From positions 1 through 6,141 of the forward strand of contig VBBG01000185.1 of the NCBI GenBank assembly GCA_005882905.1: 6,141 bases of DNA. The letters run 5' to 3'. A model generated the notes under the pieces. The model did not search any database. It was not told the DNA's origin and saw nothing but the letters and a program-made list of their open reading frames with translations. A program made the translations under genes and the position numbers. Source of the stretch: Candidatus Bathyarchaeota archaeon (GTDB lineage Archaea; Thermoproteota; Bathyarchaeia; 40CM-2-53-6). Of the stretch, positions 1-5,520 are shown in pieces (position 1 is the stretch's first letter; each line of letters starts with the position of its first letter).

Positions 1-1
1 T

Positions 2-1189
2 GCTTTCTGGATCGAAAAATTCCGAGAACACTATCTAGACCATAGGCCCTATAGCAAGCTAGATAAGACAATCGGAAACACATCCACCGTCTTTCAAGAG
101 TGGCTGAAGCATCCAGTTCCAGATGCCTACTGGAATGCAATGGTTCCAAGCCCGGAACAATATCGGAGGATCAACATTCCTATCCTCACGATTACAGGTC
201 AATACGATGCAGACCAGCCTGGAGCTCTCGAATTCTACAAACAGCATATGAGGTATGGATCCGCCTCTGCAAAGAAACGGCACTATCTGATCATCGGGCC
301 TTGGGATCACCCAGGAACACGCACTCCTAAACGGGAGGTCGGAGGCCTCACGTTTGGCGAGGCGAGTCTCGTCGACTTGAACCAGTTGCACAAGGATTGG
401 TACGACTGGACTCTCAAGAACGGTCCAAAGCCAGCTTTTCTGAAGAAACGGGTCGCGTACTACGTCACTGGAGCAGAGGAGTGGAAATATGCGGAAAGTT
501 TCGAGGGAATGTCTCGCAAGAAAGAAGTCCTCTACCTGTCATCGGCTTCTACAACATCGTCAGGCGCCTTCAATGCAGGCATGATGCATACTCGGAAGCC
601 TGGCAACTCTTCTCCAGGCGAGTTCGTCTACGACCCCTTGGACGTTCGTATGTCGGAGGTTGAAAAAGACGAGGTCAAGAACTTCATCACAGACCAGAGA
701 TACTCGACCAACCTGTTCGGCGATGGCGTCGCATATCATACCCAACAGTTCGGGAAGGAATCCGAGATCACCGGCTCACCCCGACTGGTCCTCTGGATAG
801 CCGCCGACGTGCCGGACACCGACTTCTGGGCGCGACTCTACGAGATGAAGCTCGACGGGACAAGCGTATTCCTCACGGAAGACCTCATCAGGGCTCGGTA
901 TAGAGTGTCAAGGACCATTGCCAAGCTTCTCAAACCCGGCCGGATAGAACGTTGCGAGCTCAACAACTTCTACTTCTTCTCCCGGAAGATCTCCAGGGGA
1001 AGCATACTTCGGCTTGTGATACGGAGCCCGAACTCAGTCTACTGGCAGAAGAACTACAACAGTGGAAAGCCTGTAGAAGAGGAAGCAGCAGACGATGCCA
1101 GAACGGCCCACGTCAAAATCTTTCATCATCCGGCGCATCAGAGCTTTCTCGAAGTCCCGACGCCTGAGCCAATCATCTTCGCAAAGTGA
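2..1189 (+). CDS. CocE/NonD family serine hydrolase (X-Pro dipeptidyl-peptidase S15 type), 5' truncated
   Basis: The reading frame is open from the left edge, so the N-terminus and the nucleophile-serine motif (GxSYxG) lie outside the window; 395 residues remain. An internal ATG at 140 is not the real start, because the sequence before it is already family-like (an FREHYLDHRP stretch, then a PDAYW stretch). Two members of the alpha/beta-hydrolase triad are visible: Asp in GQYDADQPG (codon 69) and His in GPWDHPG (codon 103). From about codon 145 to the end the sequence looks like the C-terminal PepX_C jelly-roll domain, with the family-typical segments RVAYYVTG, DTDFWARLYEMKLDG and SVYWQKNYNSG. 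Known members hydrolyse esters or amides such as cocaine, beta-lactam acyl side chains or X-Pro dipeptides; substrate cannot be told from this fragment. It ends in TGA, 7 bp before the stop of the convergent neighbour. Family is secure, specificity unknown. Confidence 0.9.
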   Translation, partial: AFWIEKFREHYLDHRPYSKLDKTIGNTSTVFQEWLKHPVPDAYWNAMVPSPEQYRRINIPILTITGQYDADQPGALEFYKQHMRYGSASAKKRHYLIIGPWDHPGTRTPKREVGGLTFGEASLVDLNQLHKDWYDWTLKNGPKPAFLKKRVAYYVTGAEEWKYAESFEGMSRKKEVLYLSSASTTSSGAFNAGMMHTRKPGNSSPGEFVYDPLDVRMSEVEKDEVKNFITDQRYSTNLFGDGVAYHTQQFGKESEITGSPRLVLWIAADVPDTDFWARLYEMKLDGTSVFLTEDLIRARYRVSRTIAKLLKPGRIERCELNNFYFFSRKISRGSILRLVIRSPNSVYWQKNYNSGKPVEEEAADDARTAHVKIFHHPAHQSFLEVPTPEPIIFAK

Positions 1190-1196
1190 CTCTCGG

Positions 1197-1697
1197 TTAG
1201 TGGAGTAGTCCGCCCTCCCATTGGAACTTTTCTGTTCCCGGCCCCACGTACGTCAACAGTGTCAGATGTCTGTAGTTTTTTCGGATCCAGTGTTCAATTG
1301 AGTCGAACCAGTTCTTGAACTCGACGGGCTTCGAAACAAGGTCTTGCCTATTGTCGTCAAAATAGGTCATGTCCGCTTCCAGCCTCCCGGGCAGCATGAT
1401 TTTGGAGATGGTGAAGGAGCGTAGAAACTCTACGACCGGCGACTGGAAGCCGTTTATCAGATAGCGGCCTTTTTCCTCATCGAACTCGGTCACGAGTGGG
1501 AGGTTGACCGATGTGTTTTGCAGCCAGAACTTCCTAGTAGCCTCTTCTTGTGAAGCATCTGGCAGAGTATCCAACGGAACAAATGCTGCTGTGGATGAAG
1601 CCGTGGGTAGGATGACGAAACCACCATTCGACCGGAGATAGTCCAGGAATCCGTCCTCGTCCTTTCTGGACATGTAGAGGAGCAGTTGCTTTGGCAA
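1197..1697 (-). CDS. Uncharacterised 166-aa protein, TTG start, probably leaderless
   Basis: I cannot assign a function. The protein is soluble-looking, with no signal peptide, membrane segment or cysteine. It opens with KQLLLYMSRKDEDGFLDYLR, which reads as a strand then an acidic helix, and ends with a segment rich in conserved-type residues: FKNWFDSIEHWIRKNY, then YVGPG and WEGGLL. I have an impression of a widespread uncharacterised family with this WIRKNY...GP...GG ending, but this is memory and not a search result. The TTG at 1697 is preferred over the ATG at 1673 because it keeps the KQLLLYMS strand and because an AT-rich TATA-like box is centred about 26 nt upstream, the spacing expected for a leaderless archaeal transcript. 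No Shine-Dalgarno precedes either start. The frame stays open upstream to 1742, but without a better start. It is divergent from the rhomboid gene and convergent with the hydrolase. Confidence 0.75.
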   Translation of the reverse strand: MPKQLLLYMSRKDEDGFLDYLRSNGGFVILPTASSTAAFVPLDTLPDASQEEATRKFWLQNTSVNLPLVTEFDEEKGRYLINGFQSPVVEFLRSFTISKIMLPGRLEADMTYFDDNRQDLVSKPVEFKNWFDSIEHWIRKNYRHLTLLTYVGPGTEKFQWEGGLLH

Positions 1698-1717
1698 TGA
1701 TAGCCATTCAGAGGGCT

Positions 1718-1728
1718 CGATTAAATAG
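1718..1728. promoter_or_regulatory. Shared divergent TATA-like box
   Basis: In the 52-bp gap between two divergent genes the only AT-rich run is ATTAAATA (1720-1727). On the plus strand it matches the archaeal TATA consensus TTTAWATA at seven of eight positions; on the minus strand it reads TATTTAAT, a weaker but recognisable match. Its centre (1723.5) is exactly midway between the first base of the minus-strand TTG (1697) and the plus-strand ATG (1750), about 26 nt from each. Archaeal TATA boxes normally sit about 26 nt upstream of the transcription start, so both transcripts would begin at or next to their start codons. This is inference from spacing and composition; a bacterial promoter was not evident here. 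Confidence 0.5.
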
Positions 1729-1749
1729 AGATAGCGACGAGGTCATGCT

Positions 1750-2385
1750 ATGGAACCGGTCCCTCGGTCCGCATGGTCTCGAGGGACCCAGATCCTACAA
1801 TCGCCTACGCTAATTATCACAATAATTCTGATCGCAGTCTACATCATAGTAGGGGCGATAGTGGGGAACCTGTCTGATCCATTGCAACCTGTTTCGCCAG
1901 GCGGAGGATGGATTCTCGACCTACTCGTGCAGTGCGACAGTCCCCTACCAATTCTGCCCTGGACAGTTCTCACAGCTATTTTTCTGCACGTTAGCATTCT
2001 CCATATAGCGAGCAATCTCCTGTTCCTCCTCTTCTTCGGCTTCATACTCGAAGAGCAAGTATCCAAGTCCCAGTGGATAACGACCTTCTTCATCACCGGA
2101 TTGGTGGGTAGCCTAAGTTTCGTTGCATACGACTTCACAGGTTACGTATTGACAGGTTTTCCAAATCCGAATTCTGTGCCTGACTGTGCCGTGGGAGCGT
2201 CCGGTGCGGTCTATGGAATAATGGGAACAGCAGTCGGACTGAAGATCGTGATATTGCTAATCTTCCTCCTCGGTCTGAACATATTCGCCGGCGGCGGGAC
2301 CCCAGCCCATCTCGGAGGATTAGTCGCCGGGCTTGTCCTCAGAAACTATTGGTCTCTAGGAAATAGACCATTCCGAGGAATCTAG
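1750..2385 (+). CDS. Rhomboid family intramembrane serine protease, compact form
   Basis: This 211-aa membrane protein should cleave transmembrane substrates within the bilayer. All rhomboid hallmarks are present: the TM2 motif HVSILHIASN (His80, His85, Asn89), the nucleophile motif GASG with Ser151, and the general-base motif AHLGGLVAG with His187. Probable membrane segments are residues 20-39, 72-95, 108-126, 149-164, 166-179 and 186-200, giving a six-helix core with a short cytosolic N-terminus. Ser and His are only 36 residues apart, against 53 in E. coli GlpG (S201/H254), so TM4, the loop and TM5 are unusually short. The only two cysteines, Cys62 and Cys146, both fall on the predicted outer face. 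ATG 1750 is chosen because of the TATA-like box 26 nt upstream; a GAGGT at 1739-1743 could also serve as a Shine-Dalgarno if the transcript starts earlier. An ATG at 1745 is out of frame. Substrate is unknown. Confidence 0.92.
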   Translation: MEPVPRSAWSRGTQILQSPTLIITIILIAVYIIVGAIVGNLSDPLQPVSPGGGWILDLLVQCDSPLPILPWTVLTAIFLHVSILHIASNLLFLLFFGFILEEQVSKSQWITTFFITGLVGSLSFVAYDFTGYVLTGFPNPNSVPDCAVGASGAVYGIMGTAVGLKIVILLIFLLGLNIFAGGGTPAHLGGLVAGLVLRNYWSLGNRPFRGI

Positions 2386-2456
2386 GGGTCCAAAAAATCT
2401 AGAAGGTCTGAAGTCTAGTTCCGGAAACCGGTTATTGTTTGAACAGGCCTGCGACC

Positions 2457-2491
2457 GGAGGTGTATTATGCAACATCTGTACACGTCGTAG
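2457..2491 (+). promoter_or_regulatory. Strong Shine-Dalgarno followed by a 7-codon ORF
   Basis: GGAGGTG at 2457-2463 is an almost full complement of the 16S rRNA tail and sits four bases before an ATG at 2468, a good initiation geometry. The ORF is only MQHLYTS and ends at TAG 2489-2491. It is in the same frame as the lysine-rich ORF beginning at 2510, with no other stop between. It could be a leader peptide or the true translation entry point for a coupled downstream peptide. The TATTAT inside the same segment (2464-2469) could alternatively be a TATA box for a transcript starting near 2492, and the two readings exclude each other. Confidence 0.3.
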
Positions 2492-2509
2492 GACTTGACG
2501 GTACGAAAT

Positions 2510-2551
2510 ATGGCAAAGAAGAAGAGCAAGAAAAAGAAAGGCGGCATGTAG
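2510..2551 (+). CDS. Possible 13-residue lysine-rich micropeptide
   Basis: ATG to TAG encodes MAKKKSKKKKGGM, seven lysines in 13 residues, a strongly basic composition that would bind nucleic acid or acidic surfaces if made. The ORF is closed ten bases before a terminator-like hairpin, as expected for the last gene of a short transcript. No good Shine-Dalgarno precedes this ATG. An in-frame TTG at 2495 would give an 18-residue form starting MTVRNMAKK, and a TATA-like TATTAT at 2464-2469 would place a transcription start near it. A purine-rich stretch gives lysine codons by chance, so the call is tentative; position next to a terminator and the clean Met-Ala-Lys start are the arguments for it. 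Confidence 0.3.
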   Translation: MAKKKSKKKKGGM

Positions 2552-2560
2552 AAACCCGGC

Positions 2561-2603
2561 CAGGGCATGAAAATGCCCTGTCCCCCACTTGTTTCTTTCT
2601 TTC
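2561..2603 (+). terminator. GAAA-loop hairpin with T-rich tail
   Basis: CAGGGCAT (2561-2568) and ATGCCCTG (2573-2580) form a perfect 8-bp stem closed by a GAAA tetraloop, a stable GNRA loop. It is followed by TCCCCCACTTG and then TTTCTTTCTTTC to 2602. A stem with a downstream pyrimidine/T-rich tract fits a transcription terminator on the plus strand, and in archaea the T-rich part alone would matter. It would end a transcript carrying the rhomboid gene and/or the small ORFs, and would insulate the haem operon. The C-run between stem and T-rich tract is not ideal, so a stable RNA 3' end or a processing site is an alternative. Confidence 0.55.
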
Positions 2604-2714
2604 ACGAAACTCTGAAACGTAACTCGTCGCCTGATTTGTTTGTAAGATTGGTCAGACTCTTGGAAACTGGGACATCGCACCGTCGGTATCCAGTCTCCTG
2701 TCATGCTTGAATTC

Positions 2715-2762
2715 ATGGCTAGATACATACTGTTCTCCGTGAAATGCGGCTCGTTCAAATAG
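2715..2762 (+). promoter_or_regulatory. Candidate promoter region for the haem operon (weak)
   Basis: Two AT-rich elements precede the operon: GATACATA around 2722-2729 and TTCAAATAG at 2754-2762. The first would place a transcription start near 2751 and give a leader of about 40 nt that includes the hemQ Shine-Dalgarno; the second would start transcription near 2784, inside the Shine-Dalgarno, which is less plausible. Neither matches the archaeal TATA consensus well. The terminator-like hairpin upstream suggests that a promoter must lie between 2603 and 2780, which is the main argument. Confidence 0.2.
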
Positions 2763-2793
2763 AAGTCTGCAGTGTTTTTGGGAGGCAGGCCTT

Positions 2794-3486
2794 ATGATGC
2801 AGGCTGTTTCACCGGCAGTTCAGCTGAAGCAATCCTACCGGTACGTCAAGTATACGTTCTTCAGGCTCGACGCTGAGTGGAGACGGCTGCCTGATGACCG
2901 GCGTCTCGCTTCGAAGGACGAGTTTCTAGGCGAGTTGAAGAAGTATGAACAGCTGAGTCCTCGCTCCTACTCGCTGATCGGCACCCGCGGAGACGCGGAC
3001 TTCATGCTCTGGCTGATAACAGACTCCTTGGACACCATCCAGAAGCTCCATTCTGACCTGTTGAACACCGGGCTTGGGAAGTATCTCTCGACCCCGTACT
3101 CTTACCTTGCAATGCTCCGGCCATCAGAGTACTTCGGGAAGCCAAGCGATCCCGAGCCGGCAGGGTCCAAGTATCTCTTCGTCTACCCGTTCACGAAGAA
3201 GCGTGAATGGTACAGCATACCTTTCGAGGAGAGGCGTCGCATGATGAAGGACCATGTCCAGATCGGACACAAGTTCTCATCCGTCACCATTCACACCGCC
3301 TACTCCTTCGGCTTGGACGATTACGAATTTGTGCTCTCCTTCGAGACGGATCGACCGGAAGATTTTCTCAACCTCGTTTTGGAACTCAGGAGCAGCGAGG
3401 CGAGCAAGTACACGGCCATCGAGACCCCGATATTCACGTGCAAATCCGTCACTCCGGAGGAAATGCTCAATCTCCTTGGATCATAG
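2794..3486 (+). CDS. hemQ: Coproheme decarboxylase (HemQ/ChdC, chlorite dismutase family)
   Basis: The 230-aa product converts coproheme III to haem b by two oxidative decarboxylations, using hydrogen peroxide in characterised enzymes. Recognition comes from YPFTKKREWYSIPFEERRR followed by MMKDH and by SFGLDDYEFVLSFE. Against the Geobacillus enzyme, Tyr131 lines up with the radical Tyr145, Lys135 with Lys149 and His154 with the proximal ligand His172. Thirteen residues after the ligand, where Geobacillus has Gln185, this protein has His167. The C-terminal EASKYTAIETPIFTC is also family-typical. The distal Arg diagnostic of true chlorite dismutases is not at this position, and haem genes follow directly, so the decarboxylase role is preferred. 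Start: GGGAGG (2780-2785) lies eight bases before ATG 2794; a second ATG at 2797 is equally usable. It is first in the operon, 20 bp before hemE. Confidence 0.92.
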   Translation: MMQAVSPAVQLKQSYRYVKYTFFRLDAEWRRLPDDRRLASKDEFLGELKKYEQLSPRSYSLIGTRGDADFMLWLITDSLDTIQKLHSDLLNTGLGKYLSTPYSYLAMLRPSEYFGKPSDPEPAGSKYLFVYPFTKKREWYSIPFEERRRMMKDHVQIGHKFSSVTIHTAYSFGLDDYEFVLSFETDRPEDFLNLVLELRSSEASKYTAIETPIFTCKSVTPEEMLNLLGS

Positions 3487-3490
3487 GTCC

Positions 3491-3506
3491 TGAGGGGCGC
3501 ATTGGT
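3491..3506 (+). promoter_or_regulatory. Ribosome binding site that decides the hemE TTG start
   Basis: GAGGGG at 3492-3497 lies nine bases before TTG 3507, within the short gap after the hemQ stop. No ATG or GTG in the hemE frame gives the expected N-terminus, and the TTG yields a start (Met)TQLENDSFLRA that matches the usual LENDxFLRA opening of HemE proteins. The frame is open much further upstream, to 3207, but that part lies antiparallel to nothing and overlaps hemQ in another frame, so it is not coding. Confidence 0.75.
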
Positions 3507-4550
3507 TTGACTCAGCTTGAGAACGACAGTTTTCTCAGAGCATGTTGGAGGAAGGAGGCTGAATTCACTCCTGTCTGGTTCATGCGGCAGGCGGGACGAT
3601 ACCTTGAGAGCTATCGAAGAGTACGCGCAAAGAATGACGTTCTGACGATCTGCAAGACTCCAGAACTAGCAGCCAAAGTGACAGTCGCTGCGGTTGACGA
3701 GCTTGGAGTTGATGCCGCAATTCTGTTTGCTGACATCATGCTACCACTAGATGCGATGGGCGTGAAATTGGATCTGGTGGATGGGACAGGCCCGGTAATA
3801 GAGAATCCCGTAGCGGCGATGGAGGATCTTGAGAAGTTGAAAGGTTTCTCTCCAAAAGACCACGTTCCATATGTGTTAGACTCGGTCGGAGCGGTGAAGC
3901 AGGCGTTGGACGAGCGAGTCCCGCTCATCGGCTTTTCTGGAGCTCCTTTCACACTTGCTTCTTACCTGATCGAGGGCAGTCCATCGAGGGATTTTGCGAA
4001 GACGAAGACGATGATGTACAGCCAGCCTGAGCTCTGGATGGCGTTGATGTCAAGGCTCTCGAGAATCGTCTCAAGCTATCTCCTCGCCCAGGTCCACGCC
4101 GGCGTCGACGCAGTACAGCTCTTCGACAGCTGGTCAGGCTGCCTCTCGCCGACTGACTATCACGAGTTTGTGCTCCCATACAATAAGGAGATCCTAGAAA
4201 GCCTCTCATCGAGCAGGGTCCCCCGGATCAACTTTGGTGTGGGGACGGCGGGAATTCTTCGAACCATGAAGGAGGCGGGTGGGGACGTGATAGGAGTTGA
4301 CTGGAGAGTCCCGATCGACGAAGCGTGGCGCCAGGTTGGAGATATGGCGATTCAGGGCAACTTGGACCCTGCAACGCTCCTGGGCCACTGGCCACTCGTA
4401 GAGGCTCGTACAAAGGAGATTCTGGCAAGGATTGGAGGACGGCCCGGCCACGTGTTCAATCTGGGCCATGGGGTGCTGCCGGAGACGTCTCCAGAAAGAG
4501 CGAAAGAACTGGTCAATTTCGTCCACAAAGCAACCCAACAACGATCCTAG
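3507..4550 (+). CDS. hemE: Uroporphyrinogen decarboxylase
   Basis: The 347-aa protein removes the four acetate carboxyls of uroporphyrinogen III to give coproporphyrinogen III in the cytosol, without a cofactor. Both family signatures are intact: PVWFMRQAGRYL near residues 22-33 (Arg27 and Arg31, equivalent to human Arg37 and Arg41) and GFSGAPFTLASYLIEG at 142-157. The catalytic Asp76 lies in LFADIMLPLDAMG, Tyr153 corresponds to human Tyr164, and His321 lies in the C-terminal NLGHGVLPETSPE motif. Length is normal for the family. The TTG start is justified by the Shine-Dalgarno and the conserved N-terminal opening. It is the second gene of the operon; its TAG stop overlaps the Shine-Dalgarno of hemH, so translation of the two is probably coupled. 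I see no missing key residue. HemE is the last step shared by the protoporphyrin and coproporphyrin branches. Confidence 0.97.
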   Translation: MTQLENDSFLRACWRKEAEFTPVWFMRQAGRYLESYRRVRAKNDVLTICKTPELAAKVTVAAVDELGVDAAILFADIMLPLDAMGVKLDLVDGTGPVIENPVAAMEDLEKLKGFSPKDHVPYVLDSVGAVKQALDERVPLIGFSGAPFTLASYLIEGSPSRDFAKTKTMMYSQPELWMALMSRLSRIVSSYLLAQVHAGVDAVQLFDSWSGCLSPTDYHEFVLPYNKEILESLSSSRVPRINFGVGTAGILRTMKEAGGDVIGVDWRVPIDEAWRQVGDMAIQGNLDPATLLGHWPLVEARTKEILARIGGRPGHVFNLGHGVLPETSPERAKELVNFVHKATQQRS

Positions 4551-4562
4551 GAGATACTGAAA

Positions 4563-5495
4563 ATGGCTGAACAACATGTCGCAGTTCTGCTCATGGCTTA
4601 TGGTAGCCCCAATTCCCTCGAAGAGGTCGGAGAATACCTCCGCCAAGTCCGTGGTGGACGGTCGCCAACGCCCGCCGAGATTGAACGTCTCCGGGAACGA
4701 TACAGAAGGGTCGGAGGCCAGACTCCGTTGCTGAGAATTACGCTGGAACAGGCAGATGCCCTACAGCACAGGTTCGACCGGGACCATGTCCCGGCTAGGG
4801 TGCACGTAGGAATGAAGCACTGGCATCCATTCATTGAGGAGACGGTCCAGAACATCATACCTGAGGGGGCATCAAGTATCGTAGGACTTGCCCTGGCCCC
4901 TCACTACTCAAAGCTGAGTATCGGAGGCTATGAGGAGGCGGTCCGTAGAGGACTCGACAAGACGAAAGCCGTCCCCTTCTCCATGATAAGAAGCTGGCAC
5001 ACGCAACCACACCTCATCCAGGCATTGGCGCACCGCGTCCGGACGGGGTTAGACACGACGGAGAAACCATCTGATGAGGCTCTCCTCTTTACAGCCCATA
5101 GCCTTCCAAAGAGGTTTGTCTCAGAAGACGATCCGTATTTTGCCCAGCTTAACGAGACTAGCAGGCTGGTCGCGGACCGAGCAAGAGTTGGGTTCTGGGA
5201 TTTCGCGTTCCAGAGCGCAGGTCAACCAGCAGATTCCTGGCTGGGTCCACAGATCAAGGAGAAGATAGCCGAATTGTCAGGGAAAGGGTTCAGAGAAATG
5301 CTCATCTGCCCCGTCGGATTCGTCTCAGACCACTTGGAGATTCTATACGACCTCGACATAGAGGCTAAGGAATACGGTCTTTCTCTAGGAGTGAGAGTGA
5401 CTCGGACACAATCGCTTAACGACGATCCAGAGTTCATCTCCGCCATTGCAGAGACGGTGAGGCCGTTCCTATCGTCTACGGTCGCCATCGCCTAA
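4563..5495 (+). CDS. hemH: Ferrochelatase, probably coproporphyrin ferrochelatase (CpfC type)
   Basis: The 310-aa enzyme inserts Fe2+ into a porphyrin. Motifs in order: LLMAYGSP with Tyr13, YRRVGGQTPLLRIT at 47-60, GMKHWHPFIEETV at 83-95, APHYSKLSIGGYEEA at 112-126, the catalytic FTAHSLP with His179 (Bacillus subtilis His183), QSAGQPADSWLGP at 217-229, and VSDHLEILYDLDIEAKE with Glu259 (Bacillus Glu264). Tyr13 falls where Bacillus CpfC has the Tyr13 that contacts the metal centre of coproheme. With HemQ in the same operon this favours coproporphyrin III as substrate over protoporphyrin IX, though sequence alone does not prove it. Only one cysteine (Cys249) is present, so there is no C-terminal [2Fe-2S] cluster, and no membrane anchor is seen. 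The AGGAG at 4549-4553, overlapping the hemE stop, lies nine bases before ATG 4563. It is the last operon gene, converging on hemD 25 bp away. Confidence 0.95.
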   Translation: MAEQHVAVLLMAYGSPNSLEEVGEYLRQVRGGRSPTPAEIERLRERYRRVGGQTPLLRITLEQADALQHRFDRDHVPARVHVGMKHWHPFIEETVQNIIPEGASSIVGLALAPHYSKLSIGGYEEAVRRGLDKTKAVPFSMIRSWHTQPHLIQALAHRVRTGLDTTEKPSDEALLFTAHSLPKRFVSEDDPYFAQLNETSRLVADRARVGFWDFAFQSAGQPADSWLGPQIKEKIAELSGKGFREMLICPVGFVSDHLEILYDLDIEAKEYGLSLGVRVTRTQSLNDDPEFISAIAETVRPFLSSTVAIA

Positions 5496-5520
5496 AGCGT
5501 AAGGAAACCTGCCGGAGCAT

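Larger units (their letters stand above)
2386..2793. other. 408-bp intergenic region between rhomboid and haem operon
   Basis: No normal-sized gene is supported here. From the left it holds a weak 5-bp inverted repeat (CTAGA 2399-2403 with TCTAG 2414-2418), the CCGGAAACCGG element at 2421-2431 followed by a T-rich stretch that might end the rhomboid transcript, a strong Shine-Dalgarno with two tiny in-frame ORFs (2457-2551), and a hairpin terminator candidate (2561-2603). From 2604 to 2779 I see no clear element apart from weak TATA-like matches. I found no tRNA or CRISPR repeat. A 108-codon minus-strand frame at 2432-2758 runs antisense across the terminator-like hairpin and resembles nothing I know, so I do not call it. 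Confidence 0.6.

Noticed and set aside
2399..2435. CTAGA/TCTAG repeat and CCGGAAACCGG element as a rhomboid terminator
   Set aside because: Stems of four or five base pairs with a weak T-rich tail; too small to call, though a transcript end here is possible.
2489..2491. Pyrrolysine decoding of the in-frame TAG
   Set aside because: rhomboid, hemQ, hemE and hemD all end in TAG, so TAG is an ordinary stop codon in this genome as far as the window shows.
2432..2758. 108-codon minus-strand open frame across the rhomboid-hemQ gap
   Set aside because: It runs antisense through the hairpin terminator and the lysine-rich stretch, giving a low-complexity Phe/Leu segment; no Shine-Dalgarno or recognisable domain. 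Most likely a chance frame.
2646..2762. Short plus-strand frame before hemQ, ending in a peptide MARYILFSVKCGSFK
   Set aside because: Only 38 codons even when extended upstream to the preceding stop, with no good Shine-Dalgarno and no recognisable similarity. More likely part of the promoter region.
2749..2765. GTTCAAAT resembling a tRNA T-loop
   Set aside because: The flanking bases do not form a T-stem and there is no acceptor, D or anticodon arm upstream.
3207..3506. N-terminal extension of the hemE frame by 100 codons
   Set aside because: This part overlaps hemQ in another frame and its translation is not HemE-like. The conserved HemE start begins at TTG 3507, which has its own Shine-Dalgarno.
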